DNA of 34,031 nt from Candidatus Gastranaerophilales bacterium. GTDB lineage: Bacteria > Cyanobacteriota > Vampirovibrionia > Gastranaerophilales > Gastranaerophilaceae. The stretch covers positions 1-34,031 of the forward strand of contig CALUPN010000015.1 of the NCBI GenBank assembly GCA_944322625.1, in the 5' to 3' direction. Positions 23,038 through 30,291 of this stretch are shown piece after piece. How positions within the stretch are numbered: the stretch's first letter is position 1; each line of letters starts with the position of its first letter. The notes below the pieces were generated by a model, which was not told where the DNA came from, did no database searches, and saw only the letters and a list, made by a program, of their open reading frames with translations. A program made the translations under genes and the position numbers.

Positions 23038-23096
23038 TTGTCCGTCCTACGGTTTGTTTACATTGTCATTATAGCGGACAATTTTATTATGGACAA
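23038..23096. promoter_or_regulatory. Overlapping divergent promoters and repeated operator half-sites
   Basis: Minus-strand promoter for the HAD gene: TTGTCC (23096-23091), 17 bp, TATAAT (23073-23068). Plus-strand promoter for the XRE gene: TTGTTT (23054-23059), 17 bp, GACAAT (23077-23082), then six bases to ATG. An inverted repeat ATTGTC (23062-23067)/GACAAT (23077-23082) lies between, and TTGTCCG (23038-23044) mirrors CGGACAA (23075-23081). These look like repressor half-sites. Confidence 0.55.
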
Positions 23097-23301
23097 GATT
23101 TTGTTACAAAAGCTTGCAAACAGGATCAAAGAATTGAGAAAAGTTTACGGTTATACACAAGATGATCTTTCGCATCTTGCACAAATCGGACGCTCAACTT
23201 TGGGAAACATTGAAACTGCTCAAAATGATATTACTTTCTCAAAATTAAATAAAATTGCAAAAGCTTTTAATTTGTCCTTAGCAGAATTTCTTAATTTTTA
23301 G
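23089..23301 (+). CDS. Small XRE-family regulator (70 aa)
   Basis: Nearly the whole protein is one Cro/C1-type HTH: LANRIKELRKVYGYTQDDLSHLA, recognition helix region RSTLGNIETAQNDITFSKL, and IAKAFNLSLAEFLNF. The ATG at 23089 is preferred to the upstream ATG at 23038, because the domain begins just after MDKILLQ and the 17 upstream residues would overlap the divergent promoter. No Shine-Dalgarno sequence precedes it; GACAAT lies six bases upstream, which fits a leaderless transcript. It is divergent from the HAD gene and probably represses both. A perfect hairpin 54 bp after the stop may end the transcript. Confidence 0.82.
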   Translation: MDKILLQKLANRIKELRKVYGYTQDDLSHLAQIGRSTLGNIETAQNDITFSKLNKIAKAFNLSLAEFLNF

Positions 23302-23354
23302 ATATTTATTCATATCGTCAGCAATATATAGCAAGTATACAATTCGTTATTATA

Positions 23355-23387
23355 AAGATGTGGTAAATCTTCGATTTACCACATCTT
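23355..23387. terminator. Perfect 15-bp hairpin after the XRE gene
   Basis: AAGATGTGGTAAATC-TTC-GATTTACCACATCTT. The stem is long and perfect but no U-tract follows on either strand, so it may be a transcript-end stabiliser or a repeat rather than a true intrinsic terminator. Confidence 0.5.
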
Positions 23388-23427
23388 ACATTGCTTATTA
23401 CACACTATTGTTAGGAAATTCTGTTTA

Positions 23428-23473
23428 ACAGAAAAAGCGCTATGGCTTATTTTGTTAATAATCATAGCGCTTT
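23428..23473 (-). terminator. Terminator of the 2-oxoacid:ferredoxin oxidoreductase operon
   Basis: Read on the minus strand: AAAGCGCTATG, an 18-nt loop, CATAGCGCTTT (perfect 11-bp stem), then TTC. It lies 35 bp after the stop of the ferredoxin subunit gene. Confidence 0.7.
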
Positions 23474-23507
23474 ATTTCACTAAATAGAGATTTTTATAAG
23501 CCGGTCA

Positions 23508-23777
23508 TTATTGTCTTTTTTCAATCCTAATCGCGCTGTCCGGACATGTCATTGCACAAGCTCCGCAGGCAATACATATTTCAGGGTCAGGAGCGACTGC
23601 CGGGGTCTGGTATAATCCGACCTCCTTTGACCACTGCAGGCATTTTTTACCCGCTTTATTCATAGGACATTTTGCTATACAAAGCCCGCAGCCTTTGCAA
23701 AGGTCGGTATAAACGTAATAATCAGCCTTTCCCTTGCCGACACCTTCTATTTTATATCCTTTATATTGTTTTTCCAT
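23508..23777 (-). CDS. 2-oxoacid:ferredoxin oxidoreductase, delta (2x[4Fe-4S] ferredoxin) subunit
   Basis: An 89-residue ferredoxin-type subunit passing electrons from the TPP active site to free ferredoxin. Two full cluster motifs are present: CKGCGLCIAKCP and CIACGACAMTCP. An extra CLQW segment between them is typical of the delta subunit in this family. The ATG at 23777 is chosen, with AAAGGG 12 bases upstream; a GTG three codons earlier would overlap the upstream gene more and sit too close to that site. It is the last gene of the operon, followed by a terminator. Confidence 0.85.
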   Translation of the reverse strand: MEKQYKGYKIEGVGKGKADYYVYTDLCKGCGLCIAKCPMNKAGKKCLQWSKEVGLYQTPAVAPDPEICIACGACAMTCPDSAIRIEKRQ

Positions 23778-23778
23778 A

Positions 23779-24342
23779 TTATACACCAGCCCTTTCTTTT
23801 ATCAGGGAAATTCCCATCTCAAGCGCCTGATAGTTTAACTCTCTAAGTTCCGGCTTAGCTTCAAATTTCTTGCCGAGAGCCATTTCCATGGCGTTTTTAA
23901 TATCATCAAGCTTAAGTACATTTGTTGCCGCTAAAAGTACCCCGAGAATGATTATATTAAACACTCTTGCGCTCAATTGCTCATTCGCAATCCTGTTTGC
24001 GTCAACCCCTATTATTTCTTTGCACTTAACTTCCGGTTTCTTGGTGCAGACAGATGTATCATAGACTACAATAGAATTCTCATCAACATAAGTTTCACAT
24101 CGGTCTATAGCTCTATCAGAGAGCATTATAACAATATTCCCTTTAGCAAATCTCGGCTCGCCGATAGTTTCGTCAGCTATCTGGCAGAAAGCAATAGAAA
24201 CCCCGCCTCGTTGTTCAACGCCGAAATTCGGGATATAAAGAACCTGCTTGCCTGCTTCATATCCTGCTTCTACAAGAATTTTAGCAATAGACTGAACGCC
24301 TTGCCCGCCTTCTCCTGCTAATACTATTTTTGTTCTTGCCAT
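23779..24342 (-). CDS. 2-oxoacid:ferredoxin oxidoreductase, gamma subunit
   Basis: A 187-residue subunit of the pyruvate/ketoacid oxidoreductase gamma family. It contains the opening motif IVLAGEGGQGVQSIAKIL (6-23), YIPNFGVEQRGGVSIAFCQIA, and ARVFNIIILGVLLA. It completes the heterotetramer that oxidises a 2-oxo acid to an acyl-CoA with reduction of ferredoxin. The start follows the beta-subunit stop by one base, with GGAGG in the end of that gene acting as ribosome binding site. The stop lies one base before the ATG of the ferredoxin subunit, another sign of a tight operon. Confidence 0.87.
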   Translation of the reverse strand: MARTKIVLAGEGGQGVQSIAKILVEAGYEAGKQVLYIPNFGVEQRGGVSIAFCQIADETIGEPRFAKGNIVIMLSDRAIDRCETYVDENSIVVYDTSVCTKKPEVKCKEIIGVDANRIANEQLSARVFNIIILGVLLAATNVLKLDDIKNAMEMALGKKFEAKPELRELNYQALEMGISLIKERAGV

Positions 24343-24343
24343 A

Positions 24344-25096
24344 TTACACTACCTCCGGTGTTAAAAATTCTTTAACTTCAAAGAATTCTTCCATTTGCTG
24401 AAGTCTTGCAAATGTATCGTAATTGTTTGTCCTCCAGTTCAAAGGACAAATTGAAAGTACTTCTACAAAAGAGAACCCGCCGTTTTGTACGTTCTTTAAG
24501 CCCTTAACGAATGTTGATTTAAGTTTCATTACATTAGAAACAGTAGAACGTGCAACGTATGATTTTTCTTTGTCGGCAATAGAAGCTACCATCTCCGCTG
24601 CTTTTGCAGGCTTACCCGTAACTGAGCAGTCTCTGCCGTACGGCGTTGTTTCGGTTTTCTGCCCCGGCATTGTAGTTGGTGACATCTGACCGCCTGTCAT
24701 ACCATAGTTAGTGTTATTAACAACTACTATCATTAATCTTTCACCGCGGACTGTCGCATTAACAAGGTGCTGTGCGCCTATTGCAAGGCCGCCGCCGTCG
24801 CCCATATATGCAATACCGATAGCTTCCGGATTAGCTCTTGTAAATCCGTAAATAACCGGAGTTGTTCTCCCGTGGTGAGTCTGGACAGTATCTAAATCCA
24901 TATAATTCCACGCAAGAAGCGAACATCCTATATCACATCCGAAAACAGTTTTTTGTTTTATACCTAATTCATCAACCGCCTGCGCTAAAGCCTTCAACGT
25001 AATACCATGACCGCATCCGGGGCAGAACTTGCTTGCTCCGACTTCCGCATTCTGTGCTTTCGGTAAATTAGGCGGTAAAGTTAATATTTCTGACAT
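24344..25096 (-). CDS. 2-oxoacid:ferredoxin oxidoreductase, beta (TPP-binding) subunit
   Basis: A 250-residue thiamine-diphosphate subunit. Motifs: FCPGCGHG near the N-terminus; GCDIGCSL; the TPP/Mg site GDGGGLAIGAQHLVNA with VVVNNTNYGMTGGQ. The usual GDGD is GDGG here, as in several members of the KorB group. Family relatives act on 2-oxoglutarate (KorB), branched-chain 2-oxo acids (VorA-like) or pyruvate; the sequence read by eye does not settle the substrate. AGGATGG precedes the ATG. It lies 134 bp after the alpha-subunit gene, a gap filled by a simple repeat, which is loose for this operon type. Confidence 0.88.
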   Translation of the reverse strand: MSEILTLPPNLPKAQNAEVGASKFCPGCGHGITLKALAQAVDELGIKQKTVFGCDIGCSLLAWNYMDLDTVQTHHGRTTPVIYGFTRANPEAIGIAYMGDGGGLAIGAQHLVNATVRGERLMIVVVNNTNYGMTGGQMSPTTMPGQKTETTPYGRDCSVTGKPAKAAEMVASIADKEKSYVARSTVSNVMKLKSTFVKGLKNVQNGGFSFVEVLSICPLNWRTNNYDTFARLQQMEEFFEVKEFLTPEVV

Positions 25097-25230
25097 ACTT
25101 TGGTATCCATCCTTTCTGATTTTTAAGTTAAGAAGTTAATAGGTTAATAAGTTAATAAGAAGATTTATTTTTACTGACTTATTCACTTTACTCTTATTTA
25201 CTTATTCACTTCACCCTTAAACTTCATATT
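25097..25230. repeat. Short tandem AT-rich repeats between alpha and beta subunit genes
   Basis: The gap contains imperfect GTTAATAA units (AAGTTAATAGGTTAATAAGTTAATAAG, split here as AAGTTAATAG, GTTAATAAG, TTAATAAG) and two CTTATTCACTT units. A related AAGTTTAGAAGAAGTTAA tract lies at 14060-14077. These look like slippage-prone spacer sequence; no gene or clear promoter is seen. Confidence 0.45.
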
Positions 25231-26325
25231 CTAAACTCCAACTGCCATTGCCTCTACTTTATTCACAATATCATCGCCGGTAACTCCGACGCCCATTTTG
25301 AATAAAGTATCGTATGGAGTTGTAAGTCCGTAGAGCTTTTCCAATACCATCTGCGCTAATTGTCCGTTTGCAGATTCTGTAAACAGAATTCTTTTTGCTC
25401 TTTGAACAGCTTCTCTTAAAGGCTTAACCGCAAGAGGTCTGATTGTAATCGGTCTGAACAAGCCGGCCTTAACCCCTTTTTCTCTAAGTTCATCAATTGC
25501 GGTTCTTGCAGAACGAGCTACAATACCGTGAGCAATAACAAGGATTTCAGCATCTTCAGCTCTGTATTCTTCCCATTCCTGAACCTCTTCGGACATTTTT
25601 TCATAATCCGCCTTATAACCTTCAAGAACATCCATAAGCTCATCTTCCATATTATAAGTGTTTCTAAGATGGGCAGATTTTCTGTCAACTCCGATTTCTC
25701 CATCCGCAAGAAGATATTTTTCTGTCGGAACCATTGTAATTCCGCGGCTTGCAGGGTCATAAAGGGTAACCGGCTCTCTCATTTTGCCCTGATATCCGTC
25801 AGCTAAAACATATGTCGGGAAACGGTATTTCCAGGCTGTATTAAATGCTTTAATCATATAATCATACAAATCCTGATGTCCTGCAGTAGAGTAGACAATT
25901 CTAAACCCTTCTCCATTTCCGCCGAAACAGGTTAATCTTGTCTCCTGCTGCGCGTAAATTACCGTTGCTGTGGAAGGTCCTCCTCTTTGCATAACCGCGC
26001 ATACAAACGGTATTCTCATCATCTCTGCCATAGACTGCGCGTCCTGCATAATTACATTCCCGGGTCCTGCTGTTGCCGTAAATGCCCGTTTACCTGCTAA
26101 AATACCGCCGATAGTAGAAAATCCTGCTGATATTTCATCTTCCGTCTGCAAAAATCCTGCGCCGGTTTTTGGAAGTAACTTGCACCACGTATGCATAATC
26201 TCATTTTGAGGTGTAATGGGATAACCGTACATAAATTCTGCCTCAGCCGAATTTGCGGCATAAGCAAGCACTTCATTGCCCGTTAGGAACATTTTAGTGT
26301 CTTCTTTAATAAGTTTGTTTACCAT
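25231..26325 (-). CDS. 2-oxoacid:ferredoxin oxidoreductase, alpha subunit
   Basis: A 364-residue subunit carrying the PYR and transketolase C-terminal-like domains. Visible motifs: EFMYGYPITPQNEIMHTW (about 30-47), GFLQTEDEISAGFSTIGG, the conserved TATAGPGNVIMQDAQSM, and MQRGGPSTATVIYAQQETR, then the C-terminal domain starting AEILVIAHGIVARSARTAI and FRPITIRP. This is the KorA/VorB architecture. With beta, gamma and delta behind it, the set forms an alpha-beta-gamma-delta enzyme that links 2-oxoacid oxidation to ferredoxin, central to anaerobic metabolism. The start is supported by GAGGGAAGG at good spacing. An 8-bp inverted repeat (26335-26342 with 26389-26396) could mask that site. Confidence 0.87.
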   Translation of the reverse strand: MVNKLIKEDTKMFLTGNEVLAYAANSAEAEFMYGYPITPQNEIMHTWCKLLPKTGAGFLQTEDEISAGFSTIGGILAGKRAFTATAGPGNVIMQDAQSMAEMMRIPFVCAVMQRGGPSTATVIYAQQETRLTCFGGNGEGFRIVYSTAGHQDLYDYMIKAFNTAWKYRFPTYVLADGYQGKMREPVTLYDPASRGITMVPTEKYLLADGEIGVDRKSAHLRNTYNMEDELMDVLEGYKADYEKMSEEVQEWEEYRAEDAEILVIAHGIVARSARTAIDELREKGVKAGLFRPITIRPLAVKPLREAVQRAKRILFTESANGQLAQMVLEKLYGLTTPYDTLFKMGVGVTGDDIVNKVEAMAVGV

Positions 26326-26406
26326 ATTTATACCTTCCCTCTATAATAAACCACATCATTATTTTACTACAATTTAAGTGTTGAGAAAAGAGGGAATTTA
26401 AAAATA

Positions 26407-26898
26407 CTAAAATACACGATATGAACGTGAGCTTAATGCACCTACAGGATCATCAGTCAAAACCGCACTGTTTTTATATGCATTTTGAGCATCTCTTATT
26501 GCAATAGCTTCAGCCGGGGTATAACCTTGTTTCAAAGAACTGTATACAATATCTCCGGAAGATACTTGTGATGCGGCAAATGAAGTTAACTCCGGTTTAA
26601 CGGCAGGCTGCTTATTAGCCTCTTCCGAACCGGCAGAATAAGTATTATTTTTATTTTCTGTCTGATATTCGTATTTGACCCCAAAAGACGGAACATTATC
26701 ATCCGGCAATTCATAAACCAGCCGGGCTTGCGGTCTGCCCTGAAAATACTCACGGGAAAATACCCTTGACTGTTCTTCTTCATCAATCTTGTCATAGGGT
26801 GTATGTGCGTTGATTGTAATCTGTTTCGGCGTAAACGGCGACGTTAATTGTCCGTAAATTGTTGTCGGCGAATACGGCGCAATTGCTTCCGGTTCCAT
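26407..26898 (-). CDS. Hypothetical protein, proline- and polar-rich (163 aa)
   Basis: I recognise no family. There is no signal peptide or membrane helix. Composition is polar with many Ser, Pro, Tyr and Gln, suggesting disorder, up to a more helical C-terminal part with GYTPAEAIAIRDAQNAYKN (about 124-142), the best candidate for a folded segment. The opening EPEAIAPYSPTTIYGQL and the low complexity recall orphan proteins of gut Vampirovibrionia, an impression only. A TATA-rich stretch upstream can serve as promoter; a weak GAGAAA precedes the ATG. It lies 81 bp upstream of the korA-like gene on the same strand. Confidence 0.6.
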   Translation of the reverse strand: MEPEAIAPYSPTTIYGQLTSPFTPKQITINAHTPYDKIDEEEQSRVFSREYFQGRPQARLVYELPDDNVPSFGVKYEYQTENKNNTYSAGSEEANKQPAVKPELTSFAASQVSSGDIVYSSLKQGYTPAEAIAIRDAQNAYKNSAVLTDDPVGALSSRSYRVF

Positions 26899-27010
26899 AA
26901 TGTTGTTTCTCTGTGGTTTATAATATACTTATATACACTTATTATATACTATTTTTCATCCCCTCAAAAGTCTATTTTTAATGAAAATTTACATTTCTTA
27001 ATATTTGTCA

Positions 27011-27039
27011 TTGACCAAAATGTTTACAAATGAGATAAT
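27011..27039 (+). promoter_or_regulatory. Leaderless promoter of the ABC permease gene
   Basis: TTGACC (27011-27016), a 17-bp spacer, GATAAT (27034-27039), six bases, then ATG at 27046. Both hexamers match the sigma-70 consensus at five of six positions, and the spacing places the transcription start on the A of ATG. Confidence 0.75.
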
Positions 27040-27045
27040 CAGGAT

Positions 27046-27918
27046 ATGAATTACTATAAAAAATACACACCGTATTTGTTTTTACTTCCGGCTGCAGCCG
27101 TTTTAATCGTATTCTTTTTTATTCCGTTTTTCCAAACATTCGGTTTAAGTTTTTTTGATTATTCTTCAAGCATTTATCATCCGTCTTTTTGCGGTGCGGA
27201 TAATTACTTGAAACTGATAAAAGAGCCTGTTTTCTATAAAGTTATGTTTAATACTTTTATGTATCTTGTAATTGCGGTTCCTTTTTTAGTCACTTTTCCG
27301 CTTTTTCTTGCAATATTAATAAACCGGAAAATCAGAGGAATAACTTTATACAAAATCCTGCTTTATCTGCCGGTAATTGTGTCTATTGTTGTTGCGGCAA
27401 TTGCTTTTAAATGGCTGTATGCAACAAGCGGTATTTTGAATTATATTTTATCAATGTTTCATCTTGCTCCGATAGGGTGGCTTACGGATACAAATTGGGC
27501 GCTTTTTTCCGTCGCGGTTGTTACAATTTGGAAAGGTATCGGATATTATATGATGATTTATCTGGCGTCTCTAATGAGTGTTCCGCAGGAATTATATGAA
27601 GCCTGCGATATAGACGGCGCCGGATTTTTAAGAAAACATTTAACAGTTACAATACCGCATATTATGCCGACAATTGCTCTGGTTTCTACCATAAGTACAA
27701 TTTCAGCAATGAAAGTTTTTGCGGAAATCTATGTTATGACAAAAGGAGGCCCCCTGAATTCCACTAAAACAATTGTATATTATATTTATGAAAGGGCTTT
27801 TGAAAATCTGGATTTAGGTTACGCATCAGCGCTTGCGGTTGTACTGCTTATTGTAGTAATGGCGTTTTCTTTAATCAATATTTTATGTTTTGAAAAAAAT
27901 AAATACGGGGATATTTGA
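27046..27918 (+). CDS. ABC transporter permease, carbohydrate type (MalF/UgpA-like)
   Basis: A 290-residue inner-membrane protein with six predicted helices (about 12-34, 73-97, 106-127, 150-172, 203-228, 260-284). The cytoplasmic EAA loop reads EACDIDGAGFLRKHLTVTIPHIMPT, which contacts the ATPase. The family imports sugars or glycerol-3-phosphate with a second permease, a binding protein and a UgpC/MalK-type ATPase. None of these is adjacent: the next gene is a glycosyltransferase that overlaps it by one base. It is therefore either an orphan subunit assembled from genes elsewhere or a relic. The start has a precise leaderless promoter; AGGA is present but only one base before the ATG. Confidence 0.85.
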   Translation: MNYYKKYTPYLFLLPAAAVLIVFFFIPFFQTFGLSFFDYSSSIYHPSFCGADNYLKLIKEPVFYKVMFNTFMYLVIAVPFLVTFPLFLAILINRKIRGITLYKILLYLPVIVSIVVAAIAFKWLYATSGILNYILSMFHLAPIGWLTDTNWALFSVAVVTIWKGIGYYMMIYLASLMSVPQELYEACDIDGAGFLRKHLTVTIPHIMPTIALVSTISTISAMKVFAEIYVMTKGGPLNSTKTIVYYIYERAFENLDLGYASALAVVLLIVVMAFSLINILCFEKNKYGDI

Positions 27919-28940
27919 TGAAAATTCTTGTTGTTACCGATTTATATCCGGTTAAAGAAAATGAGCCGGCAACTCCGCGGACGATTGCGGATTTTGTCTC
28001 CGGCTGGAAAAATATGGGGCAGGAAGTTCGGGTAATCAAACCGAATTTCTTATTTAATTCATTTCTTAGAAGAAAACCTTATTATAAATCGGGAATTTAC
28101 GGAGAGGTTGAAAACATCAATTATTTTTTCCCGTTTTGGGGGGATATTAAACATAAGATTAAAACCGAATTTAAACCTGATATTGTAATCGCGCATATGC
28201 CTAGCGGAATTTTGTTTGCAGATAAACTTGAAATGCCTTTTATCGCCGGCGTTCATGTTTCGGATTTAGAGGTTTTAACAAATCCTGTTTATTCGTTTTA
28301 TTTCAAAAAAGCACTTGAAAGGGGTTATAAAAACGCTAAAAAAATTGCCTGCAGAAGCAATGTAATAAAAGAAAAATTTCTGAAACTTTATCCCGAATAC
28401 GAGCCAAAAACTTTTGTCTGCTATTCCGGAATTGATGAAAATATAATTACGCAAAGAAAATGGAGCGGAGGAAGAAAAATTTTAACCTGCGCTCAATTAA
28501 TCAAACGCAAAAATATAGATAAAGTAATAAAAGCCTGCGATAAACTTGATGTTGAACTAAAAATTACAGGCGAAGGCAGGGAATACAAGAATTTGAAAAA
28601 ATTATCCCCAAAGCCGGTATTCACCGGCTGGCTTGAACATACAAAAGTCCTTGAAGAAATGAGAAATGCTGACATTTTTGTGCTTCCTAGCATCAATGAA
28701 ACATTCGGGATGGTTTATCTTGAAGCAATGGCTTCCGGCTGTATTACGGTATGCAGCGAAAACGACGGAATTGCTGGGATTATTAAAGACGGAGTTAACG
28801 GATATTTCTGGAGAGACGATATTATTGAAAAAATCTTAAACTCTGATAATCAAAATCAAATATTAGAAAATTCATATAAAACAATAATTAATTATACCCG
28901 GGAAAAAGCCTGTGAAAATTATTTAAATCAGATTAGCTAA
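27918..28940 (+). CDS. Glycosyltransferase family 4 protein
   Basis: A 340-residue retaining GT-B enzyme. The N-terminal half starts MKILVVTDLYPVKENEPATPRTIADF, typical of the acceptor domain. The C-terminal donor domain has FTGWLEHTKVLEEMRNADIFVLPS and the E-x7-E motif (Glu261, Glu269) in INETFGMVYLEAMASG. It probably transfers a sugar from a nucleotide donor to a lipid or surface glycan; donor and acceptor are unknown. The ATG at 27918 overlaps the permease stop in TGATG, with GGGGAT seven bases upstream, so translation is coupled. A TTG one codon earlier is less likely. Confidence 0.87.
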   Translation: MKILVVTDLYPVKENEPATPRTIADFVSGWKNMGQEVRVIKPNFLFNSFLRRKPYYKSGIYGEVENINYFFPFWGDIKHKIKTEFKPDIVIAHMPSGILFADKLEMPFIAGVHVSDLEVLTNPVYSFYFKKALERGYKNAKKIACRSNVIKEKFLKLYPEYEPKTFVCYSGIDENIITQRKWSGGRKILTCAQLIKRKNIDKVIKACDKLDVELKITGEGREYKNLKKLSPKPVFTGWLEHTKVLEEMRNADIFVLPSINETFGMVYLEAMASGCITVCSENDGIAGIIKDGVNGYFWRDDIIEKILNSDNQNQILENSYKTIINYTREKACENYLNQIS

Positions 28941-28981
28941 AGTGACTTGTAGTATTCAAATAAAAATAAAAAGTACGTTTT

Positions 28982-29049
28982 CCTCTCCTAACGGGAGAGG
29001 AGCAGCCGTGTTTGAGGCTGTGCCAAAAACTACGGCTGCGGTGAGGGGC
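28982..29049. repeat. Compound palindrome (REP-like)
   Basis: CCTCTCC-TAAC-GGGAGAGG (28982-29000) is followed by GCAGCCGT (29002-29009) pairing with ACGGCTGC (29032-29039), then GTGAGGGG. The block shares the CCCTC/GAGGG style of the two dispersed repeats but not their core. Confidence 0.55.
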
Positions 29050-29094
29050 AGATCATAGGAACAAATAAAAATTATAAAGTGAATTTCAAGAGAG

Positions 29095-29213
29095 CAGGCT
29101 TTGCCTGAAATTTAATCCACGCCCGAAAGGACGTAGGTAACAATTGCGTATTTTCTCTTTTTTTTCTGGTCTCTTTTCTTTCTCTTTTTTTCGCAATAAA
29201 AGAGATAGAAAAG
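29095..29213. repeat. Hairpin cluster with polypyrimidine tract
   Basis: CAGGC-TTT-GCCTG (29095-29107); ACGCCC-GAAA-GGACGT (29118-29133); then ATTGCG (29143-29148) pairing with CGCAAT (29192-29197) around a C/T-only tract. The overlapping alternative is CTTTTCTTTCTCTTTT (29173-29188) with AAAAGAGATAGAAAAG (29198-29213). The last two folds exclude each other. Confidence 0.45.
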
Positions 29214-29275
29214 GACAAGAAAGACAGGTTTTATGAAACATTTTTATAAACACTTTAGAGAAACCAAGCGAATTG

Positions 29276-29309
29276 TTACATAACTCAACAAATATTTACA
29301 TAACTTAAC
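29276..29309 (+). promoter_or_regulatory. Direct-repeat operator candidate upstream of the orphan gene
   Basis: TTACATAACTCAAC (29276-29289) and TTACATAACTTAAC (29296-29309) differ at one base and are exactly 20 bp apart, two helical turns. Two weaker ATAACCG copies follow at 29314 and 29333. Confidence 0.45.
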
Positions 29310-29430
29310 TTTGATAACCGCAAAATGCTGTAATAACCGGATTTTTATTTACAAGGTGATTTAGGGAGTCAATTTTTTGAAAGTAAATGTTTTTATATAA
29401 ATATATTAATAATAGTGTGAAGGTGTTTTA

Positions 29431-30291
29431 ATGCAAATAAACCCGATACTTTATCAGTATCAGGCAGATAAATTCCCTGATATTGCAAAAGATTATATAT
29501 CAGTAAAGAATGCTGTTGATAAAAAAGATAACAGCAAGGCATCCCCTGTATTTGAGGCAGTACCGGTCTACGGGCGCATAAATACTCTGCCGGAAAAGCT
29601 GGAGCAAAAGGATTATGCACCTGCCATGGGAATTGTATCACTTGCGATACTAAACGGGCCGGAGGAAATAAGCGATGTATTCAGTGTATATAACCAAATC
29701 CGCAAAGGCTTTCCCAAACCGGTCACATTCCATTCCGGCTACGATAATAAAAAAGCTCAGCATCCGTTTTCATTCTTCCGCGGCACAATTTTGCACGAAT
29801 ACATGAACCCGCTATCGCCCAAATGCCCGCACCCAAAACTTGCCGCCATGCTAATCAGACAGGATAAAACACTGTGGGATACAAAAATTGGTGAATGGTT
29901 TAAAAAGAAATTTGAAATAGAAGAAGACCAAATAAAAACTCACATTGAAGATATAGACTTTACGCCAGAGAATAAGAACTATGTACCGGCAAAAGTATTT
30001 AAAGCTAAAAATCCTTTTGCTGATATCTCAGCGCGGGCATTAACGCGGACAAGCACTCTGGGGGCGCTGGCGCTTGGCGGGATTGAAGCTGCACATGTTG
30101 CCCATGAAGTCTCTAACGGCAAAAACTTCTTTGAAGAGGCTGGAAAATCTGCTGCAACTTTAGGCGTAACTCTGGGAGCTACAGGTGTGTTAGGTGCTAT
30201 AGGCGCTAAATACCTAGGGCCTACCGGTTCACTTGCCGGCATGGGGCTGGGGGCTATTGCAGGTGCTGCAGTAAGCAATGCTATAGATTAG
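29431..30291 (+). CDS. Orphan protein with Gly-rich hydrophobic C-terminus (286 aa)
   Basis: GAAGGTG lies six bases before the ATG. It begins MQINPILYQYQ, similar to two other orphans nearby. The first 200 residues are soluble with no family I recognise; an internal helix-rich stretch includes HPKLAAMLIRQDKTLWDTKIGEWFKK (cited in two parts: HPKLAAMLIRQ and DKTLWDTKIGEWFKK). The C-terminus (about 205-284) is rich in Gly and Ala with small-xxx-small spacing: LGALALGGIEAAHVAHE, then ATLGVTLGATGVLGAIGAKY and LAGMGLGAIAGAAVSNAI, typical of glycine-zipper membrane segments. It might insert in a membrane or be an effector-like protein; that is inference. The end overlaps the convergent gene by 11 bp. 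Confidence 0.65.
   Translation: MQINPILYQYQADKFPDIAKDYISVKNAVDKKDNSKASPVFEAVPVYGRINTLPEKLEQKDYAPAMGIVSLAILNGPEEISDVFSVYNQIRKGFPKPVTFHSGYDNKKAQHPFSFFRGTILHEYMNPLSPKCPHPKLAAMLIRQDKTLWDTKIGEWFKKKFEIEEDQIKTHIEDIDFTPENKNYVPAKVFKAKNPFADISARALTRTSTLGALALGGIEAAHVAHEVSNGKNFFEEAGKSAATLGVTLGATGVLGAIGAKYLGPTGSLAGMGLGAIAGAAVSNAID

Larger units (their letters stand above)
28941..29430. other. Intergenic region with several inverted repeats and a direct-repeat operator candidate
   Basis: Nearly 490 bp without a credible gene. In order it holds a C/G-rich palindrome block (28982-29049), a hairpin pair including the tetraloop stem ACGCCC-GAAA-GGACGT (29118-29133), a polypyrimidine/polypurine hairpin (29143-29213), and tandem TTACATAACTYAAC sites (29276-29309). 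Confidence 0.55.

Noticed and set aside
23038-23088. Upstream ATG start for the small XRE gene
   Set aside because: The extra 17 residues would overlap the divergent promoter and operator repeats, and the HTH domain starts after the second ATG.
25097-25230. CRISPR-like array from the short repeats
   Set aside because: Units are 8-11 bp, imperfect and contiguous, with no regular spacers; simple sequence slippage explains them.
29393-29641. Minus-strand 82-codon frame
   Set aside because: Antisense shadow of the start of the 286-residue orphan gene, with no ribosome binding site or recognisable sequence.
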